Source of the DNA: Puccinellia tenuiflora
Taxonomy: Eukaryota > Streptophyta > Magnoliopsida > Poales > Poaceae
Assembly (NCBI GenBank): GCA_012064385.1
Contig: QRDG01001863.1
Span: 1 to 64,000 of the forward strand
Direction: 5' to 3'
Length of the DNA: 64,000 nt
Position 1 is the first letter of the stretch, and each line of letters begins with the position of its first letter. Shown one piece after another: positions 11,020 through 23,467 of this stretch. The position numbers were made by a program, and so were the translations under genes. Under the pieces are notes generated by a model, which saw only the letters and a list, made by a program, of their open reading frames with translations, was not told the origin of the DNA and made no database searches.

Positions 11020-11112
11020 CATGTCAAATTTCCTGCATTCTGCTTGTTGCCCCTGAGCTGCATATCTCTCATATGCTTCTTCACCCCATGTCTTCAGAAG
11101 CTGCAATGCGGC
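11020..11112 (-). other. Exon-like segment, unidentified
   Basis: A 31-codon phase-0 exon lies between ACACCAG and ATG|GTATGTTC: AALQLLKTWGEEAYERYA, then AQGQQAECRKFDM. The composition is helical and charged. A second phase-0 segment (11,458-11,411, DQILVSDCIMETLEME, donor GTAGGA) lies upstream and may belong to the same gene. The family is not recognised. Confidence 0.35.
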
Positions 11113-11410
11113 CTGGTGTAAGCCTGTAAGGCATACAAATCTGAGAAAAATAACTTGCGAAATATTCTTCTAAGACACAGACCTGGAGATCATGAGGGGG
11201 TGTAGGAGAAGAGAGGGGTGGGAAGGATGAATACATCCAGCAGGACATCACGAACACAATACTTGCTGCTACCGCTAGCGGTGTAAAATATCTTGGGCAC
11301 CCAAACTCTGCTTTCATAAAAAGGAAACAATCCAATCAGTTTACTAACAGGATAAAAGAGAAGTCAGGTGTACAATTCACAATGACAGAAAGTAAAACAA
11401 GTATTCCTAC

Positions 11411-11458
11411 CTCCATCTCCAATGTTTCCATAATGCAATCAGAAACCAAGATTTGGTC
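11411..11458 (-). other. Short exon-like segment, unidentified
   Basis: Acceptor ATGCAG and donor GAG|GTAGGA enclose 16 phase-0 codons, DQILVSDCIMETLEME. It is compatible in phase and strand with the segment at 11,112-11,020. Confidence 0.3.
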
Positions 11459-12429
11459 CTGCATGTGTAATGTATTTCTCCTGAAGATAAATTTCACAGA
11501 CACCCTTCTCATTCAAATAACTAAGCATATCTCATGATCGTCCATAAACCCCTATAAAACAGAATGATAGCAGTTATTGGCATGCACACATTTTGATAAT
11601 CCATGTAGGCATAAATTTTCAAATGCTAATGGTACACTAAACAATACAAACACATCCACAAACCATATCATTTTTCAAAAACAGTAAGAAGATAAAACAT
11701 AGTGTGAAAAGAAATAGTAAAAAGATAAAACATCAACTGCAGCCAAGTATTCACACATTTTGAACAAAAATCAATAGGCATTTCTATCCGGTGTGGTGAT
11801 GTAGTTGCTAATTTATTAGCCAACATCAGAAAAAATACAGGATATGACCTACAATGTAGGCAACACTAAGATATCTTGTAACAACCGAGTGAGGAACAAA
11901 ATCTGGACAGACCACAAAAGAAAATCATATGTAAACGAAGAGGAAACCAAGAGAAAGAGCACACCTGTGTTGCATATGTGTACAAAAGTTGCAGATCTAA
12001 ATGTGCATATTATTTCCTCAAGCATCATATCCTAACAATTAGTCTACACAATCATTGGGGGCTGTTTTATTAGTAACCAAACACCATAATACAATATATA
12101 CAAGGTATACCTGCAAATAGGTTGGAGACAGTGAGGTCGCTGACAAATAGGTTGCGACGCAGAACAAATAACTCGTTGTCTCAGACTTGCGGCCCCGCGC
12201 GCACATAGACCCACCCGTCAGCGACCTTTTCTGCCAGCCAAGGAGTAGAAAAAGAAACGACCGCATCTGACGGCTGTGGTGAAAAGTGGGATGGATTTTA
12301 CCCTATTAACCTCAATCGACCGGCCAGCAATTGGTGTGCAGGCGAAAGTGGTGGAGGAGCCGGGTAGTCCAGCTTCGTTTATAGGAGTAATATCATGTGA
12401 CCAATTTTGCAATGGGGGAAAAATAGTGC

Positions 12430-13015
12430 ACAAAGAACAGAAAACCTGCACAAGGCCCTAAATATGTTTTGCTAGGATAAATGTAAACACAAAACCAATC
12501 GTGCCTTGCTAACTTGAAGATGCAAGATCGGTTTGTGGAAAAGAGGTTTGCAGCAAGATGCAACTGATACTAGCAAAATTATTAAAAAGAACTACAGACC
12601 TGAAAGATGAGCCACAGGAAAACTTCACTATTGCAACAATAACCTTACACCAGCTTATTAACTAAAGTGCTATGCAACGAGATAATATATTGTTGCCTTG
12701 ATTTGGTCAGCACCCAAAAGATTGTCATCGTCACAAAATTGAACAAATAAATCCACACACATATCAACTGAATATTGCTCCAGGCATGCAGCCTACATCC
12801 AAAGAACCACTCTAAATCACCTTTTTGAACAGGTTCAGCAATACAGAAGTTTCTGCTTCACAGTACTATAAACGTTATACAGATTTGGATACACCTCACA
12901 GTGAGATTGGTTAAGAATAAATGAATCTTTCCATTTCCAGAAAACCTGACATCTGAACCTTCAGCTGCAACAAGATGCAGATACATCTCTAGACCACATG
13001 TTCCCCTTAGAGGGT
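12430..13015. repeat. 3' flank of FAR1-domain gene, duplicated at 2.9-3.35 kb
   Basis: The sequence matches 2,930-3,350 with indels (shared GAAGATCGGTTTGTGG-like and CTTACACCAGCTTAT motifs). It probably includes the 3' untranslated region of the gene read from 15,689. Confidence 0.6.
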
Positions 13016-13021
13016 TGCAAG

Positions 13022-15689
13022 TCACCTGCTTTCAGGGTCACCCCAAACAAAGGATTGACTGTGCCTTTGACGCTTTTGCAGAGGTGGGGCTTGCAACACG
13101 TCCTCACCAGCATTTTCTTCTCCATTGCCTCTGGCACTCTCATCTCTTGCAACACCATTTTCTCTGTTGTTGCGATCCTCATCCTCACCGCCACCACTGG
13201 TACCTGGATCATCAGCGACTTGCGCTTCAGCAGCGAGTAACGCATAAGCCTGTTCAATATCCAGGAGCGTCATGTAGCCACGAAAAGTAGTTTCCCCATG
13301 GGCGACTCCTGCCTCCTTCAGCTTCTCGACTTTGGTCTCGCCATACTTTAGCAGAGACTGACGGTTCGCCTCCTGGCTGCAGAATTCAAAGAGGTGGCGC
13401 TGTTGTATTTCTGGCCCAAACCTCTCGACAATGTCTGAGGCCCCCCGGTTCATATACTTTGACTCCTTCTGACAGTAGGCAAGATAAGTCCTCCAGCATT
13501 GCCCACGGAGCTCATGGGTACTCAGAGGGGCATAGGAGGCAGACACAGGGTAACCCACCTTGGCAGCTTCGACGCTGGCCTCAAAGGATGCACGGGCCTC
13601 ATTGATCATCGCCTGATAATGGGCAATCTTGGCATCCCTTTCGTCCTGCAGCTTGCTTATCTCACGTGAGCGTTCATCATTCTCCGCCTCAAACAGGCGG
13701 AGGAGCGCCGTCTGCTCGGGCTCGAAGACACCCTTCTGAGATTTGACCAACTTGACGTGCTGCTGAACAGACTGCAGATTATGCTTGCCTGTGGTGGTTG
13801 TCAGCCACCGCTCGAACCTGAACAGGTCCTTGATGGTCAGCACCTGAGCTGACATGACACCTCCGGAATTGTGAGCCCTGGACCACAGGTCACCAAAGAT
13901 GCCCTGCTGAAGGTAGGGCTTCACGGCATTCATTGCCTTCTCCAGATCAGTGATGGTACTGTTTGAGTTAATGAGATCATCATAGCTGCAGCTTTTAAGT
14001 ACCAGGTTACAATCCCCAAAAGTTAACATCAGATCAGCTACCCTCTCAGCATCGGGGTTCCTCTCTGTGTCATCCTGATCAAGGTGGACCAGGGGACCGA
14101 CTGCCATTCCCATGTAATAAGGAGAACTTGAGGTTTCATCAAAACAGTTTAATGGTGCCGCCTCTGTAGCATGGTTTTCTGGATCCTTTTCTCCAAGTGC
14201 AGTTGTTATCTCCATGTTCTTCCTAATGGCATCATCAGCTTGGTCTTGATTAATTTGCGCACATAGTGTCCTGATCGAGCCCTTTGTGATGGGCCCGTTA
14301 TCCTTCCTTCCAAAGAATGAAGCAATTGTGTTGTACACACCCAAATCAACATTGTTAGTCCTCAACTTGCGAACAAGGTCCCTGGTGTACTTATCTATAT
14401 GCTTATGAGATGGAGAAATCAACTTGTCTGAGCATGCCTTGGAAAGAGCATGATTATGTGATTCCTTGTGGTGTGCCACATACCATCCCTTGTCAGCAGA
14501 TCTCAGTAGCCTAATTTGCGCTGTGCAATTGCACCTAACCGATTTGCTGTTATTGTTCATGTCATTCTTTGGTTTACCCTGCAAGTCAACAGAATTACAA
14601 CATAAACTTTCAGGACTGACCGCCACAGAAAACTAACCAATCAGTCAAGGTTTTTCTTACCGAACGACCACAAACAATTTCCTGCATACATTTACTTCTC
14701 ATCGAATTCAACCTGCTCTTGCCATACCTAATCCCAAAACCCATTTCCCAGGAATGGATGTTATAAAAATCATATGCTTCCAAAAGTGAATCGAAGCTGG
14801 TCCCAACTTCTGGATGAACAACAGCATCAGTTTGCCTCTCTGCAAAACCAGTCAATGCCTTTTCCAGCGCGCTGACATGATCAGCCGGTGTCTCCCGTTC
14901 ATCTGGGACACGACCAAGCCTCACCCTACATCCAGCAAGAAGCAATAGTCATGGATTTGCTGTACATTGACACAGTGTTAAGCAGTTGATCCTTGCAGTG
15001 GCACAGAATACTAGATCAATGGTAGGATAACGTTATTCCCATTTCAAGTAATGGAACTGCGGACCTAAGTTTTATTACTTACAAGTATAAGCAAGCCTAA
15101 AGACTACAGAAATGGAATTGGACGTGTTCCCAAATCAGTAGCACTGAAGAATTTCTGGAATGTACAGCATGCTGAAGGTCAACGACGGTGTACCTGCGAG
15201 TCCAGCCACAAGCAGCTCCATTGCCTGCATCTGCAGGCGTGGGTTGGGCGCCCACGTTGTTCTTGGCCGCCTCCGAACTCTCGCGATTTTCGGAGGTACA
15301 TGGTATACGGGCACCGCTCGTAGAGGCCCCCTGTTGGGCGGAGCTATTCCCGGGGTTCTCGGCCTCCGGCCGATCCACGCGCTTCTCTGAGGTAACTGCC
15401 GCTCCGTCAGGTCTCCGCTCAACAGTTGGGGCTCGATTCTCTGGGTCCTGCTGCCGGCTGCGCTGCTCCGGCGGCAGATCCGGTCGACCGAAAGCTCGGC
15501 TCACCGCACGAAAGGCGAAATCATCACCGGGGAAGGCTCTTCTCACCGCCTCCAAGGGATCTTGCACGGGGAGGCCAGACCTGCGCCCGAAACGGAATAA
15601 GTAAAAGGGAAGAAGGGAGGATAGGGGCAATGGAATTACTCAGGCCATGTGTGCGCGAACCTCTGTTCCTCTTCGACGAACAATTCCAT
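13022..15689 (-). CDS. FAR1 DNA-binding-domain protein with coiled-coil C-terminus, no transposase domain
   Basis: My model has four exons, all with GT-AG introns: 15,689-15,640, 15,580-15,194, 14,925-14,661 and 14,578-13,022. They join in frame without a stop to 752 residues. The ATG opens MELFVEEEQRFAHTW. Exon 2 is low-complexity. Residues ~189-277 form a FAR1 (WRKY-GCM1-type zinc) domain: SFDSLLEAYDFYN, WEMGFGIRYGKS, then C231, C250/C252 and H275-N-H277 as candidate zinc ligands. Residues ~290-350 match the helical linker that precedes the MULE transposase in FHY3/FAR1 proteins (HIDKYTRDLVRKLRTNN). No transposase or SWIM domain follows. Instead there is an unassigned region, a coiled coil at ~520-573 and an acidic tail. 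FAR1 proteins are nuclear transcription regulators; a regulatory role is inferred. The first intron is very short (59 bp). Partial copies lie at 2.0-2.3 and 3.3-3.6 kb. Confidence 0.75.
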
Positions 15690-15995
15690 TGCCGGCACTC
15701 ACTGGGGCTCTGGGAGATGGAAGATGGAGCGAGGGTGTGGGTGGGGAATTGAGCTGCTATTACGGCGGGTGAGGATCTCTCCTCGGAAGGGGGCGTCTGC
15801 TCTGGGTGGAGCGTCTTCTGCCGGTCAGTCAGCCACGAGCACCTGTGGCACGGCGCTGAGAGGCGACCCGAGGTAGAAGCTGGCGCGCGCGAGTACCACT
15901 GCAAGCGCCGGCGGCGCCGACGAGGTCTGCGGCATCGACGGGAGGGGGACGGCGGGCGACGGTATGGGCTTGAACCCTGGCCAGAGGTCAACGCT
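15690..15995 (-). promoter_or_regulatory. GC-rich 5' leader/core promoter region of the FAR1-domain gene
   Basis: Immediately upstream of the ATG at 15,689 the sequence is strongly GC- and CT-rich, as in cereal 5' leaders, and turns AT-rich above about 16,000. No TATA box could be fixed with confidence. Confidence 0.4.
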
Positions 15996-16040
15996 CAATG
16001 CCACGACCCAACTATTATCCAGAAACTCCTATCTTTACTA

Positions 16041-16276
16041 CTCCCTCTGTCTTTAAATACAAGGCCACATCATGTTTTAAGACAAACTTTAGTCGTTAAT
16101 TTTGCCAACAAGCTCTGAGTTATATATCACAAAAGGTATGTCACTGGATGCACATTTCAAAGAACTTTCCAATGATATATTTTTTATGAAATATAACTCA
16201 GTTTTTGTTGATCAAAATTAAAAGTTAAAGTTTGACATGAAAAACGAAGTAGCCTTGTATATAAAAACGGAGGGAG
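16041..16276. mobile_element. Stowaway-type MITE
   Basis: It begins CTCCCTCTGT, ends ACGGAGGGAG and is flanked on both sides by TA, the target-site duplication of Tc1/mariner-derived Stowaway MITEs. It is 236 bp, with long inverted ends (TACAAGGC / GCCTTGTAT), and has no coding capacity. Confidence 0.85.
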
Positions 16277-19200
16277 TAGTAAAAGTGCACGCGTAATACG
16301 CGTTTTCCGAGTAACATAAATTCAGTAAAATATTTTACAAGACTGCATGCCCTAAGATATTGAGCAACCCATTTTTAATAAATAATATGTGGTAAACTTC
16401 TATACAAGAAAAAAGATGGCTTGTAAGCAACTTGAAAGGTCATCATCACGAAAAGACAAAGCATCTGGTGTATTGGAGTTTGTGTCTGTGGTGATACCGA
16501 TGCACAATCTCACAATAAAATTAATAGTAAATCCTACTTAATTACAAGAAGTGTCATTTTTTTCTTTTAGATGGAAGTTCTAGCCAAAGATAAAAAATCA
16601 TCGAGAAGAAGGCTCTATAGCTAACACAATGATGAGATTGTCTGACGAACCACATGTGATCTGCATCTGAACATTCAGACATTTGTGATTTCAGTAAATG
16701 GTTTGTGCAAACCATTGAATTAAAATCGAATTCTTTCCCTATATTTTTCAGAAGTAATAATACTTTGTTCCTAATGAATTGTTCGAAAAGATATATTTGA
16801 ATATGTTCGGAACAAATCCTTGAGTAAACCATCCATCAAAATAAAATCACAAGTTACCTGAATATGTCAAATTTTCTTTCCAAACATCTTGAAAATCAGA
16901 AGGCATATCACTCAGAATAAATAATATTTAAGGAGTTTTGCGTACAAAAATAAAATCAGTAACAAAAAATGTGCCAACTGGATTGTTGAAACCTGAAAGA
17001 CAGAATGATTTTCATGGAAAAATGGTATTCCTCGAAGCAATGAAGTCATCCAGTCTTACCAAACTATATAAATTTTCTCGTTCCAAGCGATGTGGAAATT
17101 CTTTTCTGCATGCTTTATCCAGTATGGCCGGTGAATTCTGAATTCCCATAGGCTATTCTTACCAACTCCATATGATTTAGAAACCACATCCAGTCTGAAA
17201 GAAAATATAATCAACAGAAAAAAGGTACACATAAGAAAATCAGTCCTAACATAATTTATTTACAACAGCGCCTTCAAATATTGATCATCGTCAACATGGC
17301 AATGAATCAACTTATGGTGAAAGCTGGGTATATTATCCCTCATAATTTACACATGTGGCTACTCCCTGAATTGCCTACAATACCACATCCCTGTAATACT
17401 CTAGCATCTGTGACAATTTTACAGAGAATGAATTATGAAAAAGGCATGATAAAAAACTGTAACAAGAAACCACATGGCTTTGGCACTCGCAGCATGGTGA
17501 ACAAGGAGCTGCGATGGTTCATAGTCCTGATTAGAAATATTTAGCTTCACGCCTTGAACTCTTGATCTCAACCCATTTTAATAATCTGCAAACAAAATCA
17601 CATCAAGCTGGCTCAAGATAAAAAAGACTAAATTTGGCTGACCAAAGTCACAGAAAGGAGGATCCCGAAACAATCAGTTTCATAATGCGAGTAGGACAGT
17701 ATGGTTCTCAACAAAGTGTGGAAAAACTGACCCTGATTGCGAGATCAACAAAACCAGGTCTAAGAGATACATTTCCTTCCCTGGCAAGTTACCCCAATAT
17801 CGTCCGGTAGCACATCCATTCATCATGAGAAAATTACTCTCCACTGTTTACAAGAGCATACCATATGCACTAATTGGAAGAGCCACGTCATGTGGGAATT
17901 AAGAAAGACCAGGACGGTCGCCGAAGAGTCGTACAAGGCTGCTGTGGGCTGGACTGACCATGAACGGGTGTTGCCATGGTTAGCCTCGGTGACGTACTCA
18001 GCCTCGTTCTCGGCATGCGTCGCCCCGACAGTCAGCCGCGGTTGCATCTATGTTTTCCTTGCCGTGAGTTTGAAGACCCTAAAAAAAATCTCAAGTCCAT
18101 AATCTATAATAGTATATACCTGCCATAAAGGTCAACAATACACAAGATTAGTTGGATTTGGATAATTATATTGGTATGTTTTATCAAAACATACTGTAAG
18201 CTTATGGCCATAGTTGAATAAATAACATTGGTTGGGGAGAAATATCATTACGCTATAAAGGAGAAAAGGTTAAAACAACATCTATTATATAGATTCTTAG
18301 AGTTTTTTAATCGGATAAGTATTTGTATATTTATGCACCTAGAAGCATATAGGCATATATACTCCTGGTAGTTAAAAAATATAATAATTTGTAACTCTTA
18401 GAGAAGAAAGATATATATGATGCACGAACCGTGAAAAGACATTTATTTATAGGTTGGATCAAAATTATTGTAACTGGAACACCAAACTGTAGATATATGC
18501 ATGGACATGGTATTTCTAGTGTTGGGAGGTTCACATATCAACCATGGTTTCCTTTGTTAATGGGACAACTCTTACCGGAAATAAAGTTTGTCCCTCAACA
18601 TGTTAAATTTATTGTATTTCAAAATTTTATAGTTTCTGTGCACCTTATCTGGGGTAGCGTTACCTGGTCTTCTGCAACTCACTGGGACTAACCGCAATGT
18701 CCACGTCCGAGTCCGCTTCCATCCGCAACACCCTGCTTCCGAAAAAAACCTATGAAATGTATAACCGACACCAATGTCAAAATATCTTGTCTCTAGCCTA
18801 TCCGGAGATTAATTAAGTGATATTAATAGTTTTTCATACACACATAGTCATAAGTTCAGTTTTGGTTGCCTATTTTTGGAGCACTTAACTGTCAGATGCA
18901 AGCTATCTCAAATATAGCTGTGCAGAAAAGGCAATTTGAATATGTTGTCCTGTTAACCAGGAAAGAAAAGGCTGGGACCACGAATTGGGAAAATGAAAGA
19001 ACCTCCATTGGTCTGATTGAGCAGATCAAAATTAGAGATGGTGAATATAACCAACCTATTGGAGAAGGTAAAATAGAGATGGTGAATATAACCCAGGTTT
19101 TGGTAGTAAGAAATCCTTTAAGCCTAGCGCTCAGCCAACTACATAAAACCAATCATGCAACATAGTTTTAATTGTTAGAGAAGCTTGAAATGCTCAATCA

Positions 19201-21267
19201 CAAATGGGATGCATATTTGAAATAGAAGCATGTCAACTGGAATCTCGAGGCATGGGTCAAACATGCTGCATAATAAAATGGCGACCAAAAGATTAGTTGT
19301 AAAAATAACCAAAAAAAACAAAAGGAACAAAGATCTCTGGCTAATCTGATAGACATAATATCCCGAGGAAATGTTAAAGGAGATACTCGCATGGACAGTT
19401 TAGGTAAAAAGACTAGCATCATAATCAAGCTTCTGTACACAGCAACAGACAAAAAATCCGCCGAGCATGTGTGACACTGGAAGGCTTGGGAGTTGGACCA
19501 TTACGCTTCGCCTCGGTAATTTTGCTGCCAGTGCTGACCTACGTCTGTTAAATTAGCCATTAGTATGTCTCCTAAAGAAATCGGAAAGCAGAGAATGACT
19601 CAATCTGTTCGTAGTTGTTCGAGACACAGAGATATGTAGGTACAGGAGTAACACGCATGTTAGGTCAGGCTACAAAAGTATATGCATGGAGTCTATTTGA
19701 CAAGACTGTAGTTTATCGACTAACACTTTGAATGATTGGTGCTCAAATAATGAAAAACATAGGCTTACCCAGAAGATATCTTTGTTTTTCGGTACTAGCT
19801 CAGATCTCGTAAAATTAGATCAGTATATAAATATGAAAAAAGGGAAATATACCATGAACTAACTTTATTCAGACATCAGTATATCACTTTTCCATGATTA
19901 CCCACAGTGCATCACTCTTTTTTTTTTGAAGTAATAAATTGATGGAGAACTTAGGATTAGTTCAGCCCAATTTACAAACACGTGCATTTCATCCCCAGAA
20001 AATATATCTTAATAAAGTTGTGTAGGATATTTGGACAGAGTATTAGAGATAAATTGTATACACGACAATTATCTGAGGTATTAAACGATGCAGAGTTACT
20101 TTTCAGCTGGGTGGACGGTGACGAATTCAAAAGGTATCTATCAGGTTAATAACCATGCCACCATTTCATTAGTGGCAGCTAGTTCTGTTTCAAATTACTA
20201 TGATTACACATCCTGCACTCCAAGGACAATCGTGTGATATATTCATCAATTGGACTACAAATACATGCTGCATTGGAGCGTGGTTCAGAAGGAAGATTAA
20301 AAGGTTGGGGAGGAATGGATTCGGTAGACCCAAAAAGGCTGGGTTGAATCGCAACATTGTTTCGGTAGATTCCAGTGTGGATGGAACATTGAAGTAGATG
20401 ACAACATGTAGACGATACCCGTCAAGACAGGTGATGAGCAAGAGCAGCCATAGGTGTCTCTCGACGATGCTCCGGTTCATTAGTCAGGCAGCTCAAGAGG
20501 TGAGTTGAGGCATGTGTCGTCCTAGGAAACTTTCAGTAGAAAAAAGTGATCAACGACATAATTACATATGACCTAAAAAAGGATCTGAAGCTCTAAACAA
20601 AAATATGAATATGAGAAGCGGCTACGCCTGTAAACGTAAGGACATATACCGGTATCATGTTCAAAAGCACAAAGCATGCACCCTAAGGTCAAAACACTCA
20701 ATATAGAAAAGAAATGCTTTAGTGAACCTGAATATCCATACCCCGGTCATTAAGCTATTCGAGTACTTACGGAGTCTTTCGCAGACGTCAATAACTTCTA
20801 AATTTATACATCATCCTTGAAACATAAGAGAAAATGTCCTTCGTACAGGTTAGTGATCATCCATATATGCTACCCCACAAAGGCCATTTCTGTTGTGCAA
20901 TGAACCTTGCATTCTGCAAAAAAGAGTACAAAGTGCTTGAAATATCCGAGATTCAGATGCTGCACAGATCCGAGCAATTAGTAAGCATGTGTTTCATAAG
21001 AAACAAGCTTTCAACTTCCATTCTCTTCTTTTACCCTGCAAGTGTTACCTCATTCTAATATTTCATCAAACACAAAGGAAACTTATATTCCGTCCCTCCA
21101 ACTTACCTACAGCAATAGATATAGGCAAACAAAAGCAGGAACAATAACGATCTTATATCCCTCCCATTATATGCTTATAACAGCTACCCAATCGCATAAC
21201 CTAGTAACACAAAGCTTTATTCAAGTGCTGAATCAACTGAAGGGGAAAAAATGGCTACTGAATGATC
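16277..21267. other. Gene-poor stretch, no confident feature
   Basis: Most is AT-rich and without recognisable domains. On the minus strand near 17,590-17,535 an acceptor-like TTTGCAG precedes a frame LLKWVEIKSSRREAKYF ending in TAA, which could be the last exon of an unidentified gene or relic. Upstream exons could not be joined to it with any confidence. Confidence 0.4.
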
Positions 21268-21372
21268 TGCTTCGTACGTACTGTCAGGCAATTTGTTATC
21301 CTTTTGAAGCATCTTTTTCATTATTTTCAGTAACTTCTCAAATCCCTTGTCAGATAAACCAGTCTATGCCTT

Positions 21373-21834
21373 TCATTGCAGCAATTCAAGTGTGGTACCG
21401 AGCTTTGTGTTGCCATCTTCGCAAGTTGGGTACAACTTTTTTTTGTGATCCTCTAACATGCGCTCCAACTTCAACTTCTCATTTGCACTTTCTGCTTCTC
21501 TTTGTGCATCAACGATGGCCCGACAAAGATGATCATCTAACATGGGCTCATCTGGTGCCTCTTCATCTTCAGCTTCCCCCCTTACATTACCATCGTATTC
21601 AAGAAACATAGAATAGTTGTCATCGCACTCTTCTTCCTCGTTCTCTTCCATCATAACCCCTCTTTCTCCGTGCTTGGTCCAACAATTATAGTCGGACATG
21701 AAACCGGACTGAATCAGGTGGATGTGAAGGGTTTTTGAGGAAGAATAATCCTTCTCATTCCGATAGACACGGCATGGACAACACATAAAACCATTCCGCG
21801 TGTTTGCCTCACCCACATTAAGAAAAAAACACAC
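21373..21834 (-). pseudogene. TNP2-type CACTA transposase, N-terminal fragment (left arm)
   Basis: It encodes the N-terminal transposase-associated region: CCPCRVYRNEKDYSS (zinc-binding cysteines), LHIHLIQSGFMSDYNCW, then an acidic stretch and EESANEKLKLERMLEDHKKK-like helix. It matches the right-arm copy but ends early at a stop after LGTTLELLQ, where the right copy has Trp (TGG against TGA). About 100 bp further on the arm itself ends. It could not make an active transposase. Confidence 0.85.
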
Positions 21835-22060
21835 GCCTTAAATGTACTCGTTAGAGCGTCGCTCAGCGTACATCCATTGCTGGTACATCGAGCACCTTTT
21901 GTGCATAAGAAGGTAAAACATCATTACACACAACATCATGAATATAGAAGTGACCAAATTAATTAATACAAGTTCATCACATTAAGACCAAATTAGAATA
22001 GTGACCGAATGTAATACACAGTTCTCATAATTAAAACATATATTGAAACTAACATACAAA

Positions 22061-22291
22061 CTATCTAATGCATTTAAATGCAACAACAAATGCGATCAGA
22101 ATCGCAAGTAAGGTAACCATTGATCCAACAGCATAATGATACCAAGCCTCCTTATTAATGACATATTTTCTAATCTTTCTAATATTCACGCGCATTGCAT
22201 CCATCTTGATCTTGTGATAATCGACGACATCGGCAAGATACAACTCCAATTTCATCTTCTCTACTTCAATTTTTTTCAATTTTTCTTTCAA
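22061..22291 (-). CDS. CACTA-associated small coiled-coil/membrane ORF (left arm)
   Basis: A helical, Lys/Glu-rich N-terminus (EKLKKIEVEKMKLELYL) is followed by one strong hydrophobic segment near the C-terminus (VTLLAILIAFVVAFK). The paired copy in the right arm (34,298-34,528) keeps the frame. It sits between the CACTA terminus and the transposase gene. Similar small ORFs accompany Triticeae CACTA elements in my recollection; the function is unknown. The true start may lie further upstream in a spliced exon. Confidence 0.45.
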   Translation of the reverse strand: MKEKLKKIEVEKMKLELYLADVVDYHKIKMDAMRVNIRKIRKYVINKEAWYHYAVGSMVTLLAILIAFVVAFKCIR

Positions 22292-23308
22292 ATCATCGTT
22301 TTCTTTTTCAACTAAATTTAACTTCTCGACAAGAGGATCGGTTGGAATTTCCGGTTCATATATCTCCTAAATAAAAATATCTATGTCAAGTGTTGTTCGG
22401 CATAATTGTTATAAACACAAAATTAAACAAATAATTATAAAAGATAATACACCACATCCGAATCATAGATCGGACGAGGGCCGACGGGGACGGATATCAA
22501 AACCATGGCACTATAAATATATATATAAACAGTCATAGAAGTAAAAAAAATACAAGTAACTATGTAAATCATATAAATAAGAATTTTATTTTTTTTAAAT
22601 AAGAACAAGAGGCTCACAAAGGTGGTGCCGGCGACGGGGCGGCGCGGGCGATCCACGACGGTGAGGACAGTGACAGGGATGGGACGACACTAAAACCAAC
22701 AAATTATACTTTAATTTGAGTTCAAATTGCATATAAAGCAAATAAACTAGCAATGGGCAGTACACAACTAACCTAGAATTTGAGCTAAACTAACTTAGAC
22801 ATTTCATCAAACACCTAGCAATAGCAATCAAATGAGGAGCAAAACTAGCAATGCGGATGAACTCGAGCTCCGGGAGGATGAAGTTTCTAACCTATTAGAA
22901 CTCTTGGATATATGGGGCGCTTTTAATCTTGACAAATCGTGGAAAAAAATGTGGATGAATTCGAGCTCGGGTAGAAGATAGAGGAGAAAATGGTGATATG
23001 AACTCGAGCTCGGCCAGGAAGAAGATGATATAGTGAGACCTTTAGTCCCGGTTCGTATTACCAACCGGGACTAAAAGGTCTCGCGCTGGCCCCCACCTCA
23101 GCTGCGGGCCAGCCGCAACCCTTTAGTCCCGGTTCATTTCGTTTCACGAACAGGGACTAGAGGTCCCCCACGAACCGGGACTGGAGGCTGCCGGCCTCGT
23201 AGCCGTTAAACCGGGACTAGAGCCCCCCTCTAGTCCCGTTCCAAAGTACATCCGGGACTAGAGCCAAATATTGCTTTGGACGAAAGATCCGTTTTCTACT
23301 AGTGTATA

Positions 23309-23467
23309 CTCCTCCGTATCAAAATGTAAGATCTTTTGGACTTTTGCTTTCCATCCGTATCTAGACATGTTTTATTGCAAGATTCATTTGAACCTTGCAC
23401 TAAAACATGTCTAAATACGGATGAAAAGCAAAAGTTCAAAACATCTTATATTTTGATACAGAGGGAG
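23309..23467. mobile_element. Stowaway MITE (left arm)
   Basis: It is 159 bp with TA on both sides, ends CTCCTCCGTATCAAAATGTA / ATTTTGATACAGAGGGAG, and nearly a perfect hairpin throughout. Related copies are at 33,129-33,287 and 45,589-45,748. Confidence 0.85.

Larger units (their letters stand above)
21268..23304 (-). mobile_element. CACTA transposon, 5' part (left arm copy, truncated)
   Basis: The terminus on the minus strand is CACTAGTAGAAAACGGATC at 23,304. It is followed by subterminal repeats of the CTAGTCCCGG / TTTAGTCCCGGTT type (about 23,036-23,270), a small coiled-coil/membrane ORF and the start of a TNP2-like transposase. The element is cut at 21,268 by the inverted-repeat boundary. 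The Stowaway MITE lies directly outside the CACTA end. Confidence 0.85.

Noticed and set aside
15097..15630. Single-exon reading of the minus strand starting MPLSSLLPFYLF
   Set aside because: Its ends are intron sequence; the central part is exon 2 of the FAR1-domain gene, bounded by good splice sites that restore a continuous frame.
21042..21611. 189-codon plus-strand frame
   Set aside because: It overlaps the antisense of the CACTA transposase fragment, crosses the inverted-repeat boundary, and has no protein-like motif.
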